Assembly: GCA_910890315.1 (NCBI GenBank)
Contig: CAJVGD010000005.1
Coordinates: 1,178,001-1,242,000, forward strand
Source of the DNA: Serendipita indica DSM 11827
Lineage: Eukaryota > Basidiomycota > Agaricomycetes > Sebacinales > Serendipitaceae
Length of the DNA stretch: 64,000 nucleotides
Direction of reading: 5' to 3'
Shown here: one piece after another, positions 11,060 through 22,750 of the stretch
How the letters are laid out: every line of letters starts with the position of its first letter
Numbering within the stretch: the stretch's first letter is position 1
The notes under the pieces: model-generated
The model's database searches: none
Seen by the model: the letters and a program-made list of their open reading frames with translations, nothing else
What the model was told of the DNA's origin: nothing
Made by a program: the position numbers and the translations under genes

Positions 11060-14000
11060 CTACTCTTCGTTTCGTTGTTCAGCAATCTCCAGTCTCTGTT
11101 TGAGGTGGCTAGCAAAACGTGAGAAATTATCAATACAAGTCATCCTAAACCTCACAAGTTTTCCTTTGATAACTTGTTACGTGTTTGCTTTGCCGACTTG
11201 AGGTCGTTGATCATCGCTGCCCATGCCTGATCTTCCGGGAGTTGCATGTCCTGATACATGGAGTCCAACTCCTGGTTGAAAGCCTACTTCGGGTGAGACG
11301 GTGGAGCAATGTTACAAATAGCGCGTACCGAGTATAGCACCTCGTTCTCCGCAGTGGCATCTTGCAAAAGTTGCTTGAGGACATCGGTCTGCCGCTTGCT
11401 GCCTTGTAACTCTGCACGCAGATGCTCGACTTCGTCGTTGGAGTCCTGAATAGTGATAAGTGTGGATCAAACCACGTGAATGATGCACCTACATCGTCCT
11501 CGACAGTTAGCAGCGCCATATCTTTGACCAGAGCGTCACTCTGGTCAATCGCTTGGGCGATCTGCTTGTCCGCATCCTCTATCAGAGTCTCTATAGTCTT
11601 TGCCCACTGTTGCAACCGGGCTGGATCCATGGCCGAAGCAGGCATGGCGATACTAGGACCTCGTCGAAGAGAGCCATCAGATAGATTCTTTGCTCTTCGT
11701 TCAATCATCTGTTGCATCTCCTCCATCCTCGCCTCTGCCGCGCGGTTCTATAGCCTATAAGCCGAAGTCCTTAGGAGAACTAGCGACATACTATTTGTCT
11801 CGTTGGTGGTGAGCGAACAATACCCCTTGGTCCGCCGACAGGACTAATAGCGCCTGATCTATCGTACCGGCTGCCTGGGCTGTCTTGAACGACATCGATT
11901 TGAAGACCTTCAACCTCCTGCTTGATACGTTTGACTGCTCTCCTAGCAGATGATAGCTACAATTGTTAGGATTGGAGAAGAAGCACGGGATATGGACGTA
12001 CATCCTCCTTGGTAGTTTTCGCGACGATAACCATGCGGTCAACGTCCTTTCCTTTACGCGAGCTTATTCTAGAGCTTCGTCGTGGAGGTGATCTGATGGT
12101 ACCAGAGGCAGATCGAACGCCTTTTACAGCTGGGGTCGGCGAAATGGGTTCGTGAACAGGTATTCGCCTAAACGAGCCAGGCGACTTTCGTGGCTTGATC
12201 GACGATTTCTTCTTGATGGAGAGTGGCTCGACAGAAGATGAGGACGACGTGGTTGGTGTTCTTGTGACGCCTTCTGATCCAGAGGGCATAATTATGCGTT
12301 TCGTCGGTGTGTCTTCATCAGACATGTTGGACGGGAAATGAGGGGGACTAAAGGCGGCAATGGTTTCTTCCAACGCCGCATCGAGGTCCTTTGCTGGTAT
12401 AAAGCTTATGTCCGACAGTATCGAAGGACGTGGGCTTGAAGGACGTGGGCCCCCCGGCTTGCGAGGTAGTGGCTTCGAAGATGCCCCTTTGGTTGGAGTA
12501 GTGGAGTCGGTTTGGAAAGGGTTATATTCCTCCTCTTCGTCGGGAGGCTTGAGGAACCCAGCTCTCGATAGTGGTGGATCCTCTGAAAGGTGTTAGAAAA
12601 AGAGCTTCGTGTATTGACGCTGGTGTCATACCTTCATAGATGGTATCCGCGAACGGAGGCTCCCTAGTTGTAAAAGAAAACGAATCCAAGGGCTGATACG
12701 GGGCGCCATTTGTCACTACATCAGATGATGCGGCAAGATCTTCAGCAGTGAACACCTGGTCCAAGCTGGAGCGAGCAATTGGCTCCGGGGTACTTGGTAG
12801 GCGCTCTCCTTCATGGACACTTCCAGGTGATTTGCCTTGACGCAGCAACCTGACAGGTGACTTGAGAGAAACTGAATCCTCGTCCGCAAGCGAGGTTGCG
12901 ACTGTTGAATTAGACCGATATGAGAACCGATTGGTACTCTCTGTGAGGGCAGTACTCATGGTCTGAGTCGAGCTGCGACTCATCACGCCTTTGGATCTCC
13001 TTGTGCCAGAGATGGTGCCAGACATGCTGGCACCAAAGCTAAACGCGTCACCGGACCGGGATCCTATGAATGTCCGCGAGATGGCGTCCAGACCGAACAC
13101 AGCAGCTCTAGATTTCGAGGACGCGGTAGGTGTGGTCGGTCGAGAAGCAACACTTGTTTTAAACGAGAAGAGACCAAACTGGTGAACTAAAACTGGTGAG
13201 ATAGGCTAAACTCCTGTGGAGCACACTTACTTGTTTGTAATATGCGAATGGGAACTACTTCAGTATGCAGAATATGCTCTTCCTCTTCCTCGTCGGGGCT
13301 ATTGCAGGTGATATTATACCGACACAACCCTCCCGGCATAGGCTGTAGTCGGATGACGACAAAGGGTCCGCCGACGATACCGAACGGAATTCTGTCTGCC
13401 TCGTTAGACGAGTCGACGTGAACTACCACTTTGTGCTACAAAACTGGTCAGTTTTGGTCCAGCCTACCAGCCAGCGCTCACTTTTTTCGGCTCCCCTAGG
13501 TATGGGGTCCGTTGATAAAGATTGTAATAAGTAGTTGCATGAGTCGCACGACCGCCTCGGCATTCCAGCTCCTTGTTTTCCGACTTCATCGCAAGGCACC
13601 GGCCATTCTTCACTCGATAAAGGGCCTGTACTGTCCACAGGTTCTCCAAGAAGCGCTTCTTTGCCGCCTGTGTCGTAGTCGGGTCCAAATTGACAGGTGC
13701 TGGAGGTAATGCGACGGCATAAGAACGGAATGGCCTGCCATTCCACCGGTCACTCTGATCCTGTGGAGGATTCTCCAAATAGACGTTCATTTCAGCTCCA
13801 CTTGCGTCGGTAGCCGTCACGTCGAGCACATCCACGACGCCTTTGCATGACATGCCACTCTTCTTGAGAGTCCCAAGACTGTTGGTTCGTAAGAGCTTCT
13901 CAATGTCGTCAAGTCGCGCTAGAGCACGACCTGAAGCCGCTCCGTTCGGCCGTTTGACAATAATAAGCCTGTCGTCAAAGAGAAATAGTGTGCAATGGAG

Positions 14001-15493
14001 CACGCCTAGCCCACCAGACGCTGTACTCGCCGCGCTGCTTGTTGGGGCTGATTCGGCAGGAATGTCCTCCACGTCGATGCAGTCGACAAACTTTCGTCCG
14101 TTGGAAATGAGTCCCGGCTAAAGATAGTGAGTAAACAACCCCATTATTAAGGAATGACAAACCGGAAACCCTTCAATTGTGCGCTCTAGGCAGTACATTG
14201 TAGTTGCCCGCTTGGTTTGGTCGTCGGATTCACAGAGTGCAATCTTGCTTGCAATCTTCTCCGCCTCGATGAGCTTTGCTTTCTGTGGATGCGAGTCGTC
14301 CATTTCCTTGATCATATCTGTGAGAGCTGAGTTGATTTATACTACGAAGAAGAGGAGAACGCACTCTGCCACATCATGGTATATCGCGGAATCCGCTGAA
14401 TAGGCTCCGCGAGGAGCTCACGAAGACCAATACGATTCCTAACATCGGCCGAGGAATATTTTACGCGCTAGAATCATGTAAGCGAATGAACTCGATAGAA
14501 TGATTACCCCAAATACATCGATGTAGGCGGGGAAGCCAGACTTGCTGCCTTTGGCCATTTCGTCTTCGAAGATGGCTTGAGCCTCTTCTCTCTTGGCATA
14601 GTACAACTTGTAGCATTCAAAGGCTTTCTTGTCGCGAAACTGCAGTCGTGTGAGTCCAACTGTCGAGAACTCCGAGGACCACACGCACATGCTTAAGGCA
14701 GACATCGCCCAAACCACCCACGAGTTTTTGTCCATTTGGCCCTATCATCTTCTCGAGATCGTTGAGAAACGCCTCGTTGACGGGAAGGAGCTGGTCAATG
14801 TTGCCGAAGAGCGTCTTTGCCTTGTACTTGTCGAGAAGAGCCTCCTCCTTTTTCTTTGAAAAGTTTCTGAGAGGGTCTGCATAATCCTGTCGATTGATTG
14901 ATCAGCCTTTGGCCGTACAACGCCATGTCGCCACTCGGACCTCTTTTAGGATTCGTAACCGCTTGACATATGTGCGCTCTGTAGTGACCATTTCTCTAAT
15001 CATGTCCTGCAGAGTGTCGCTCTCTGTTTGGGTTAATGTACGCTTGTGGCCCAAGCCAGAGGCCTGTACGGTGCCTTCGGTCATGGCACGTCTCCGTGTT
15101 GTCGCTGTTCGCTGCCGAGCGAATAAGTCTGTATTGAAGCGTTTGAATTTCAAGATTCCATACGTGTAGATCAACGCTGTTGGTCGCCACCATCGACGGC
15201 TCACTGTTGGATCTATCGATCCCTTGCGGTGTTTGCTCTGTGATGCGCGTCCCAAGCGCGGCAATGAGCTCCTGTGCATCTTCAAACAACAGTTAATCGT
15301 GAGCTCTTTACATTTGGCGCGGTTTCTTACCAGGAGAGATCCCGTGCGCGTCTTCTTCAACGACCACGGCCGCGAAGAAGGCGCGTCTGGTGACGATAAT
15401 GTCTGCGCTGGGTGTATTCGACTTTGTAGACGTGCTTGCGGGATCATGGCCTGGCGCTAGCGGTACAAATTTACGCGGAGATGGTTGCGCCAT
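11060..15493 (-). CDS. Large RhoGEF-type protein (DH-PH, Bud3-like architecture) with C-terminal coiled coil
   Basis: Multi-exon minus-strand gene starting MAQPSPRKFVPLAPGHDPAS at 15493. The DH domain starts LQDMIREMVTTERTYVKRLR, and its core helix is LLAEPIQRIPRYTMMW. The DH-adjacent exons lie between 15100 and 14100. A PH-like domain follows (VLHCTLFLFDDRLIIVKRPN ... RFLENLWTVQALYRVKNG), then an acidic linker. After that comes a long Ser/Thr/Pro-rich region (about 13150-12000). The C-terminus is predicted coiled coil (ARMEEMQQMIERRAKNL; VEHLRAELQGSKRQTDVLKQ) and ends QRLEIAEQRNEE. The order fits the Bud3-type fungal exchange factors that act at the division site, but I cannot prove orthology. 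Exact exon ends in the disordered part are approximate. Confidence 0.8.
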
Positions 15494-15637
15494 GACGGCG
15501 TCGAGGTCAAAGTTTGAGAAAACGGGCAGACATCCTCACAGATGGGCGCTCGTTGAAATACGATTGACAGCCCATTCTAGTTGAGCACAGAGCATACTAA
15601 ATGCAGTAATAGGCTGCGGTTCAGTTTCCTCCTAGTT

Positions 15638-16418
15638 TTATCGGTCCTTTTCCCCCTTTTTCTCATGAACGCCCTTGTTCTCCGGAAACTCTAAGCGCAT
15701 GGCAAATGCATCTTCTCCGTCGGCATCTGTCGAGATGCATTGTGTGAGCGGAACGAAAAGGCACAACTAACTCCGGGAACTCGGCTCAACTCACAATATC
15801 CTTTTTCGACTTGGTGTGTCGTGAACCCAAGCGTGTCCCTGTACAACGCAATCGCAGCCCGGTTCGACTTTCGGACGTGGAGAGAAACAAAATCTGCCCG
15901 GTAGACTTCGGACATGGCTCTCTCTGCACGGGAGGTCAATATGACACTGAGGGATGGAATCAAGACGTACGAGAAAGAAGCATCAAGCGCTTTGCGATGC
16001 CCAGTCGTCTATAGCCTCGCAAAACAGAAATCGAGGTAACATGGCCGTGCGGTGGTTGCTCCGTATCTTCATCCCTATATCAGCACATTAGTAGACAAGA
16101 GGTGGTGATGAGTCGATCCAAGTACATTTTGGCGAGAATGTAGCCCACTATCCTGCCCTTGTGGTCTCGTGCAACGTAGGACAGTTGAGGCCATGTTAGT
16201 ATATGATATAGATCTAGTAAGTCGAAGCAATCAGTTTTATGTAGTCTTATGCCCAGTAGCGCCCCACTCACAGTATCGCATCTGATAGTTTTCAGGAAGG
16301 TTTTGGAGATTGCATGCTTGCATTCCAATGAGGTCGTCTGGCTATCCATAGGCGTGAATATGTCTGATCTATATTGTATAAATGATGGGATCATGACCTG
16401 TGCGAGTCGAATGTCCAT
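15638..16418 (-). CDS. NAA10: N-alpha-acetyltransferase catalytic subunit of NatA (NAA10/ARD1)
   Basis: Six small exons encode a near-canonical ARD1. Exon 1 is MDIRLAQ, then [77 protein letters not shown] with the acetyl-CoA R-x-x-R-R-x-G motif, [20 protein letters not shown], and finally [20 protein letters not shown]. All phases join cleanly. With NAA15 it acetylates the N-termini of nascent proteins with small second residues at the ribosome. The C-terminal tail is very short (ends KKGEKDR), unlike the longer tails of animal NAA10. Its start codon is only 82 bp from that of VTC1 on the other strand, so the two share a promoter. Confidence 0.96.
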
Positions 16419-16500
16419 GGCCAATTGTTGAAGTCGGAACTAAGCCGTTCTTTCTCCTGACCACATCCGCGACACCGGCGAATCGACAAGTCTATCCACA

Positions 16501-17277
16501 ATGTCGACACAACCACTCCTTCAGAGGACTGCCCAGAAGCGAATTGCACTCCCTGTCCGTGTAGAACCAAAGGTATGTGGTCATAGCGTTTGCCTTGGCG
16601 TCAGTAGATGCTCACAACCGGATGATTTCATTCTTCATCTCGTTTTAATTTAAAAGGTAGCTCTAACACTCGCATTTCAAACTTGTATTCACCACGCTCG
16701 CAGGTCTTCTTCGCCAATGAAAGGTACACAGCTTCCCTAGCGCACTCCTCTACTTTTCCTCATATCAATCGACCCTAGAACATTCTTATCGTGGCTCCAT
16801 TTCACTGTCGTCCTTGGCGGTTTGTCCGTCGGTCTGCTCAATTTCGGCGACAAGGTGCCGTTTCCTCGACGTCTACACGAGCCTCCCCAATAACCAATTC
16901 AATTTGTACAGGTTGGCAAAATCAGTGCAGGAATGTTCTCCTCGTCGGTGCGGTTTCCTTGCCGTTCGCTATCAACGTCAAAAGTCTCACGCACGTTTGT
17001 TCTGTTTCAGCCGTGGCCATTATGATTTACGCGCTCGTCACTTTCCATTGGAGAGCTGCAGCCATAAGAAAGCGAAGTGGCGCTCCATATGATGACAGAC
17101 TTGGCCCCGTTCGTTGAATTTCTTAAGTTTCGTCGAATTGGTCCCTAACTCTATTCCAGACCATTTTGTGCATCGCTCTGCTTGGTATGATGATCTCATT
17201 CACTTCAGACACAAACTCTAATCTCATGGACAGCCGCAGTCATTGTCAACTTTATCCTGCGCTTTACTGCCGATTAG
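16501..17277 (+). CDS. VTC1: Vacuolar transporter chaperone subunit 1 (VTC1)
   Basis: The translation follows yeast Vtc1 closely: [100 protein letters not shown], then [20 protein letters not shown]. It is a small DUF202 protein with three membrane helices. VTC1 belongs to the VTC complex that makes polyphosphate and moves it into the vacuole. Exons include 16501-16572, 16704-16723 and 16779-16854. One junction does not fit: the natural donor after MFSSS (16948) is in phase 0, while the acceptor at 17010 needs phase 1. The protein length across it matches the family exactly, so a single base may be missing or an odd splice is used. The gene is otherwise intact. Confidence 0.93.
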
Positions 17278-17363
17278 ATTTCCTCTGCAATCCCCCGCAT
17301 CTGTACAAGCTCGGATTTAGGAGTACATACAACTCGGGTCTTATATACGCCACCGATGCATCT

Positions 17364-19401
17364 TCAATCCCCCTCCTCGTCTGAATCTTCGACAAACTCG
17401 GAGCTGACGACGGCTCGTTTCTCCTTTGTCTCCACAGAGGGATTGGCTTCTTGGGTCATCTTGATCGCAGCCTCGATCTCCTTTGCGGAAAGACTTCCTT
17501 TCTTCGCCATGAGAATGTCCAAGAGTTCTATGACGCAAATGAATTCGTATGCAAGAATAAGGCACACAGTCCTTACCATAAAAAGGCATATCTTCGTATC
17601 CAATGACGCTCCTTTTCATTGCGTTCCACCGCTTGGACAGTTCGTGACCAGACCAAAGATTCCAGCCCTCATCACCGAGCGAACTCCAGACAATCTCGCT
17701 CTCGTCATTGACCTCAAGAGTGACGATTCTGGATCTTCTGTAAGTAAGGACGACGCAACAGAGTAAAATCACTTGCTTGTGAATGAGAATGTAATGGTCG
17801 ATTGGGAGCCATCTACGAGGGCCCCCGGCCTTGAGCTTCTTGTTGAGACAGTCCAACCTATGAATTTTAAATTGGTGAATCCACAAAAAGTTGACATTCT
17901 GACCATTTTATTCGTATCTGAGCTCGACTTCTGGTCCCTCCCATTTCCCGGACTACAGCTGCCCACCAGAGGTCGTCGTCTACATTTTGGCTACCAAAGT
18001 CGTACTTTTCCATGATTTTCATGAGGCGCCCTTCCTCTTCTTTCGACCAGGGGCCTGGTAAATTGATCAGATACGTCGCCTCTCGAAGAGAAATGCCTTG
18101 CCGGTGGCCTTGTGGGTGACATCCTGAATATGGTTTCTATATCGATCACGGCAGTCTCCTTCCATTCTTCCGACATCTTCTGATACGCGGACCCAGGCAG
18201 TACCGTGAGTTAGAACCGCTCTAATGCTATGATGAGACGATGGAGAAATTGCGAGTGCTCGCTCACAGTTTCAACTTTTCATCCTCTTCTGGAGTCCATT
18301 TACCCTGCTTTCGCATTGGATGGTATGCGCGCTTGCAATATGCATTGACGGTGATGAGAGGACGCATCGGAACGCTCACGGCTAGGAAAGTCAGAATAAT
18401 ATTGGTACCATGTCAAAAACTTGCCAATATCTGTCCAAAAAGAGGCATGCTCCGCATCCTTTCTTTTCTTGAACATGAGTTCGACCACCTCAGCACGTAA
18501 GAGTTTATGGGTCTTAAACGAGTCCGCGTCAGCAGAATTCCTGACCTCTAGACAAGACAAACAGAGGCATATTTATCCAAGGCTGCTTCTACGGCCTGCT
18601 TTTCCATCTTGGTGAATATGCCTCGTCTAATTTGCATGCCTAGCATCTGTTCAACGTCTATCACCAGGTTTCTGGGAGATTTCACATACCTTTCTCCTGT
18701 AACTCCTTCAGCTCACTCGGGGTGTACCATGTTGTAGCCAATAAGTGAGCTTGGCTGGCTACATCGGGTGGCACCTCGAGTCTTGCATTCTTGCCGACTT
18801 TCTCAGCTTTCGTTGTCTTCTTAGGGCGACTCCCGGATGCCGGACGCGGAATCTCGTGAGCCCGCTCTTGGGATGGTAAGCTCATGTCCATATTTCTAAT
18901 AAGGAGCAGAATATCGTCGGGAGTGACGGCGGAACCAGGGTCGAAGAAATTTGGTAGCTCGTTGGTACCAGCAATGACTGAGGATGAGGAAGTGACAGGG
19001 TTTAGTCCAGCATGCAAAGTTGAACTCGTCGCTGTAGGAGTGACCAACTCTTGGGATTCACTCGTCAAAACATGTCCATTATTTGTTTCCTTGGACCTTT
19101 CGGACTTGGAGACGCTCTTCTTCTCTCTTTTGCGACTCATATCTCGAGATGGCTTGATACTGAGGGATGTGGCTGGCCTTTTGTACGTTGAGTTTTCTGT
19201 CAATGATTCTTGCTGAGAATTCGCAGGATCTTGGCGAGGAGTTGACGTGTACTTCTTCTGTAGCGCATCGCTGGAGAGCTCGCGTCTTTTCTTGGGACGA
19301 GCGGTGTCGGTAGAATCGTCATCTCGGAGACGTTTTGAAGCTTTCTCTTTCGGCTTCTTGGACTCTTTATGCGCCTTGACCACTTGAGTTGAAGGTGCCA
19401 T
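17364..19401 (-). CDS. Myb-domain DNA-binding protein of Reb1/TTF1 type
   Basis: Starts MAPSTQVVKAHKESKKPKEK at 19401; the frame is open further up but only from GTG. The N-terminal 230 residues are basic, disordered and lysine-rich. A conserved helical region follows (ATTWYTPSELKELQEKGM; AEVVELMFKKRKDAEHASFW), then tandem Myb/SANT-like repeats. One is KQGKWTPEEDEKL ... AWVRVSEDVGRMEGDCRDRY; the next is GPWSKEEEGRLMKIMEKY ... SRAQIRIKW. Near the C-terminus are WNLWSGHELSKRWNAMKRSV and an acidic end (EDSDEEGD). This layout is that of Reb1/TTF1-like factors, which bind rDNA and other sites to stop RNA polymerase I and replication forks. The assignment is by architecture. The start codon is 65 bp from that of THOC7. 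Confidence 0.8.
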
Positions 19402-19466
19402 TGGACAAGTTGGCTCTACCACATGTCTCTTCCTGACCTCGATTACATCAAATTGAGGTTGATATA

Positions 19467-20621
19467 ATGGCTGCCATCGACACTTCTAACATCAAAAGGC
19501 TCACTCCAGAAGAGGAGGGTTCGTTCCACACCTCAACGTTTGCACGAGAGACTGACGGAAACTGGCAGAGCAACTAATCAATGCGCGCTTGGGCATGGAA
19601 GATAGACAAATGATAAGAAGAGTCACAAAACAATGGCATCAGCACGTCAATGCCGAGACCCGTCATCCAGAATCTGGTGAAAAGTTTTTACTTGAACTAG
19701 AAACATTTGGACTTGCGTATCGTAAAAACAACATTATCGTCAAAGCAGAGCAGAGACAGGTGATTGAATATCAGGAGAAGAAGGCCCGGTTAGGTCAGTT
19801 GTTTCAACCTCGCAAGAGGCAACCGACTAAATGTCTTGTCAGAACGAGAGGCCCTAGCTGTACTCGAGGAGATTGAAAGGCTCAAGGTCACACTGGAGGA
19901 GAGCCAAGAGTTGAGACGCCGAAAGATTGCCTACGACGAAATAGCGGACAAAATCAACGCTTACCCAACTCGTGAAGAGCAAAGCAAGTGAGTTCGAATA
20001 GAATAGCGTTACAATATCACTCATAAATACAGACAAATAGCAACACTGGAAGCTGAGATAGCAGCTATCAAGGAGGAACAAGAAGTGGAACGCCGTGTCA
20101 AGCGAGAGAGACATGATGGCCTAACAGAACTCAATCGCGTACTTGATCAACTGCGAATAGTTGGCAAGGGAGCAGAGGCTGTGGTGCTAGATTCCGACAC
20201 CCTCGTTCCAGAGCTGATCGTTGGGGATGTTGAAATGTCGAGCAGCCAACCAGACGGGGAGATGGAAGAGGGAGAAGAACGAGAGACGGCCCAGGACACG
20301 TCTAACGCTCGACCACCAACTTCCACCTTGAATCCTCATGCTCCAGAATTCCAGCCTCGACACAGCACGACCTCTCTTTTACGGAGTCGCCTCAGAGGTG
20401 ATTATGCATCTGCTCCTGGCTCCCCTGCACCGAGCGCTCCTTCGCCTAGAAACACCCAAGATTCGAATAAGAACGACGATGATGTGGAAATGGGCGAGGT
20501 TCGTGAAGGCCCATTCACAGTCAAGGCCAATGGAACTAGTTCGCATCGCCTTGTGGCCGACGATTTGGAGGAAGGTGAAGCAAGCGACGATTCAAGCCTG
20601 ACGCCTGGGCCCGAAGACTAG
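19467..20621 (+). CDS. THOC7: THO complex subunit 7
   Basis: Four exons. The protein starts MAAIDTSNIKRLTPEEE, then NARLGMEDRQMIRRVTKQWH, FGLAYRKNNIIVKAEQRQV, and the family signature ELRRRKIAYDEIADKINAYP. Next is a coiled coil (QIATLEAEIAAIKEEQEVER) and RHDGLTELNRVLDQLRIVGK. The C-terminal 150 residues are acidic and disordered, an extension not found in the short animal proteins. THO/TREX packages nascent mRNA and prevents R-loops. All splice phases fit (for example agc aa|a caa). It ends 11 bp from the stop codon of the converging gene, so the transcripts must overlap at their 3' ends. Confidence 0.88.
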
Positions 20622-20632
20622 CATGGCGATGG

Positions 20633-21651
20633 CTATCGCACGACGAATCTCGAACACATTATCACTGTTTGATTCTCCCACTTTATTTCCGACCATGGGC
20701 GCCAAATGCGAACAGTTTTCCCCCGTTCGATTTTCTGGGTATCTGAGATGCCCACTTGAGGACCTCCTGTCCGACTTGTCTGTAGGGAAGCAAATAGGAC
20801 GAGTAACTCTTTGCTTCCGTCTTCTTCATCTCGTATATGTGTGAGGGTCAACACATTGCTGAATGGAGATCGACCTGCTACAGGTAGGATTGGGATCAAG
20901 GGTACTTCTGAGGATGGCATTCGGTTAATAATAGACATCACACGGACTTGTAGTGCTGCTTCTGTTGAGGCCCGTCCAGTTGCTGATGTGTCTTCGTACC
21001 ACAGTGAAAAGTCAGTGGTTGACCTCGCCATCAAAGCTTTTGCATGGTCTACCAAGCCACCTCTACCATCTTCGTAAGCCAGTTTCATGAGGCGCCCGTG
21101 ACTTACTTGTAGCCAATCCGTGGTAATGGATGTCCCTTCTTCTCGGGACTGGGTCCTACACCACGTTCAAACTCGAACTTTAAACCATCTCTCTTCTTTG
21201 GTGACTGAGATCCAGAGCTTTCCTGGGAAAACGGTAGTCCCATGATTAGAGGTGTATCGAGGGCGCTTCTCATCTTCTTGTGAGCTATGAGGGAACTCCT
21301 CTCATCGATCTCAAGGGGAGGTGGTATAGGAATGTTTCCCAAGGTCGCCTTGCTCTTTCCGCGAGGTGAAGTCGAATTGGGTGGTGATTGCGGTCGAAGA
21401 GGGGGCTCGAGGAGCTTATAAGCCTTTGGGAGCTTTGAGACGCTTTTTTCATCTTTATCTTTGCCACCCGGATATGAAAAGGAAGGAGGAGGAGGCAGAG
21501 GCAGAGGTAGAGAAAGGGTCGATCTTTGTGACACACTTGTCCTTCTTGGCTCATCAAACGTCGGAGGAGCAAATTCAAGGGGTTTATATCGATTAATAGC
21601 GCCTTTGGTTATCTTTGGACGTTTTGACGCGTCAAATGTGTCGTCCTGCAT
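20633..21651 (-). CDS. Conserved-looking protein of unknown function
   Basis: Two exons. Exon 1 starts MQDDTFDASKRPKITKGAIN at 21651. The 44-bp intron GTAAGT...GGTAG near 21100 joins IGYK to GGLVDHAKALMARSTTDFSL. The N-terminal half is Pro/Ser-rich and basic, with a poly-Pro stretch. The C-terminal half is compact, with alternating hydrophobic residues (VRVMSIINRMPSSEVPLIPI; LLVLFASLQTS) and ends VRIWRPWSEIKWENQTVIMC plus a short tail, looking like a beta-rich folded domain. I do not recognise the family. Its start codon lies 35 bp from a possible start of the divergent gene at 21686, and its stop 11 bp from THOC7. Confidence 0.7.
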
Positions 21652-21685
21652 CACGAGAGCGCAACTCAGTTTCCGGGAATCCGAT

Positions 21686-22662
21686 ATGGTTCATAGTCAC
21701 CTCACCATGTCCAGCCATCCAGATTTCCTCTTTGGATTTGGATTGGGTTTACTCGATGATGCCATGGCGGTCTTTGGATGGGCCAAATGGTCAGCTCCAA
21801 CTTGCAACGGCACCCTGCACCCGACCTCGATTGCCCTGTGCGATCAAAGTATGACAAGCCGTACCACCAAGGAAATCGTTTCGCTCAAACATACGATGCC
21901 CGAAGAGGCCGGTATATCTTCTCAACCGAGCTCTGGCAGTATGGAAGAGTAGGAGAGTCGACGGCAGAAGCCCGCTACTGACAAGCTATTTTGCTCTAGA
22001 ACACTGGATCTCAAGATTGTCACACAACTGAAGGGTCTCTATGATTCTCTACGGCTTGAATAAATGGAGTCTGACATATTTACTTAGCCAACCGTGCAAA
22101 ACGAGAGAAAAAGGCTCATGCAGAACTCAAGAAGGACGTCATATCTGGACTCGAGCAATTTGTAAGGATGATATAAATACATTATTTAGTTCATTGACAT
22201 TCTGTAGCGCGCCAATGCCACTACGCGATTCAAAAGGCGACTTGAAGAGATGTAATTACGCGTAAAACGCTGTACTATCAACTTATGCGCCACATATAGG
22301 ACTCAAATGCATGTAATTTACGACCAAGAACGCGTCACCTTGCAGAGAGAGATCGAAAGCTATTGGAATCAAATCTTGTCCGTCCACTCAGAGGTATGGA
22401 TTCGAGTTCTTTGTGAAAAAAGTACTAATATATTGCAGTTCACGGTAGTTCAGCACAGAGGTGTGCCTTCACATCTGACGATGCGCAGACATTCACTCAA
22501 GAATATGTCGAAGCCACAGCCAAAGCAGAAGATCAGAGATCTGCAAATCACCTCGAAGCTCTCTCGTTGATTGAAAGGGCCCTTACTGGTAGGTCGCATC
22601 CAGCCACCGCCTCGTAGCTAAATGGGGGTATAGACGAGGTGAAACTCGGAGACCTTCAGTAG
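21686..22662 (+). CDS. Unknown helical/coiled-coil protein, many small exons
   Basis: The exon chain rests on splice phases. The first exon starts MVHSHLTMSSHPDFLFGF (a second ATG is at 21707) and runs to PSSGSMEE. TLDLKIVTQLK follows, then ANRAKREKKAHAELKKDVIS. Next are RANATTRFKRRLEEMTQMHV, YDQERVTLQREIESYWNQIL and RCAFTSDDAQTFTQEYVEAT, and the last exon is DEVKLGDLQ. One donor is GTCTCT, and one acceptor lies 30 bp downstream of the most obvious AG (CAGCACAG). The product is about 240 residues, mostly charged helix suited to a coiled coil. The first exon is the least certain part, because it does not resemble the rest. No family recognised. Confidence 0.6.
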
Positions 22663-22750
22663 TGACCTTTGACTATACTGTACAACCTCGTTACGATATC
22701 CTATTTACGAAATTCTGAAGATTGTTGACCACCGCACTTTGGACCTGACC

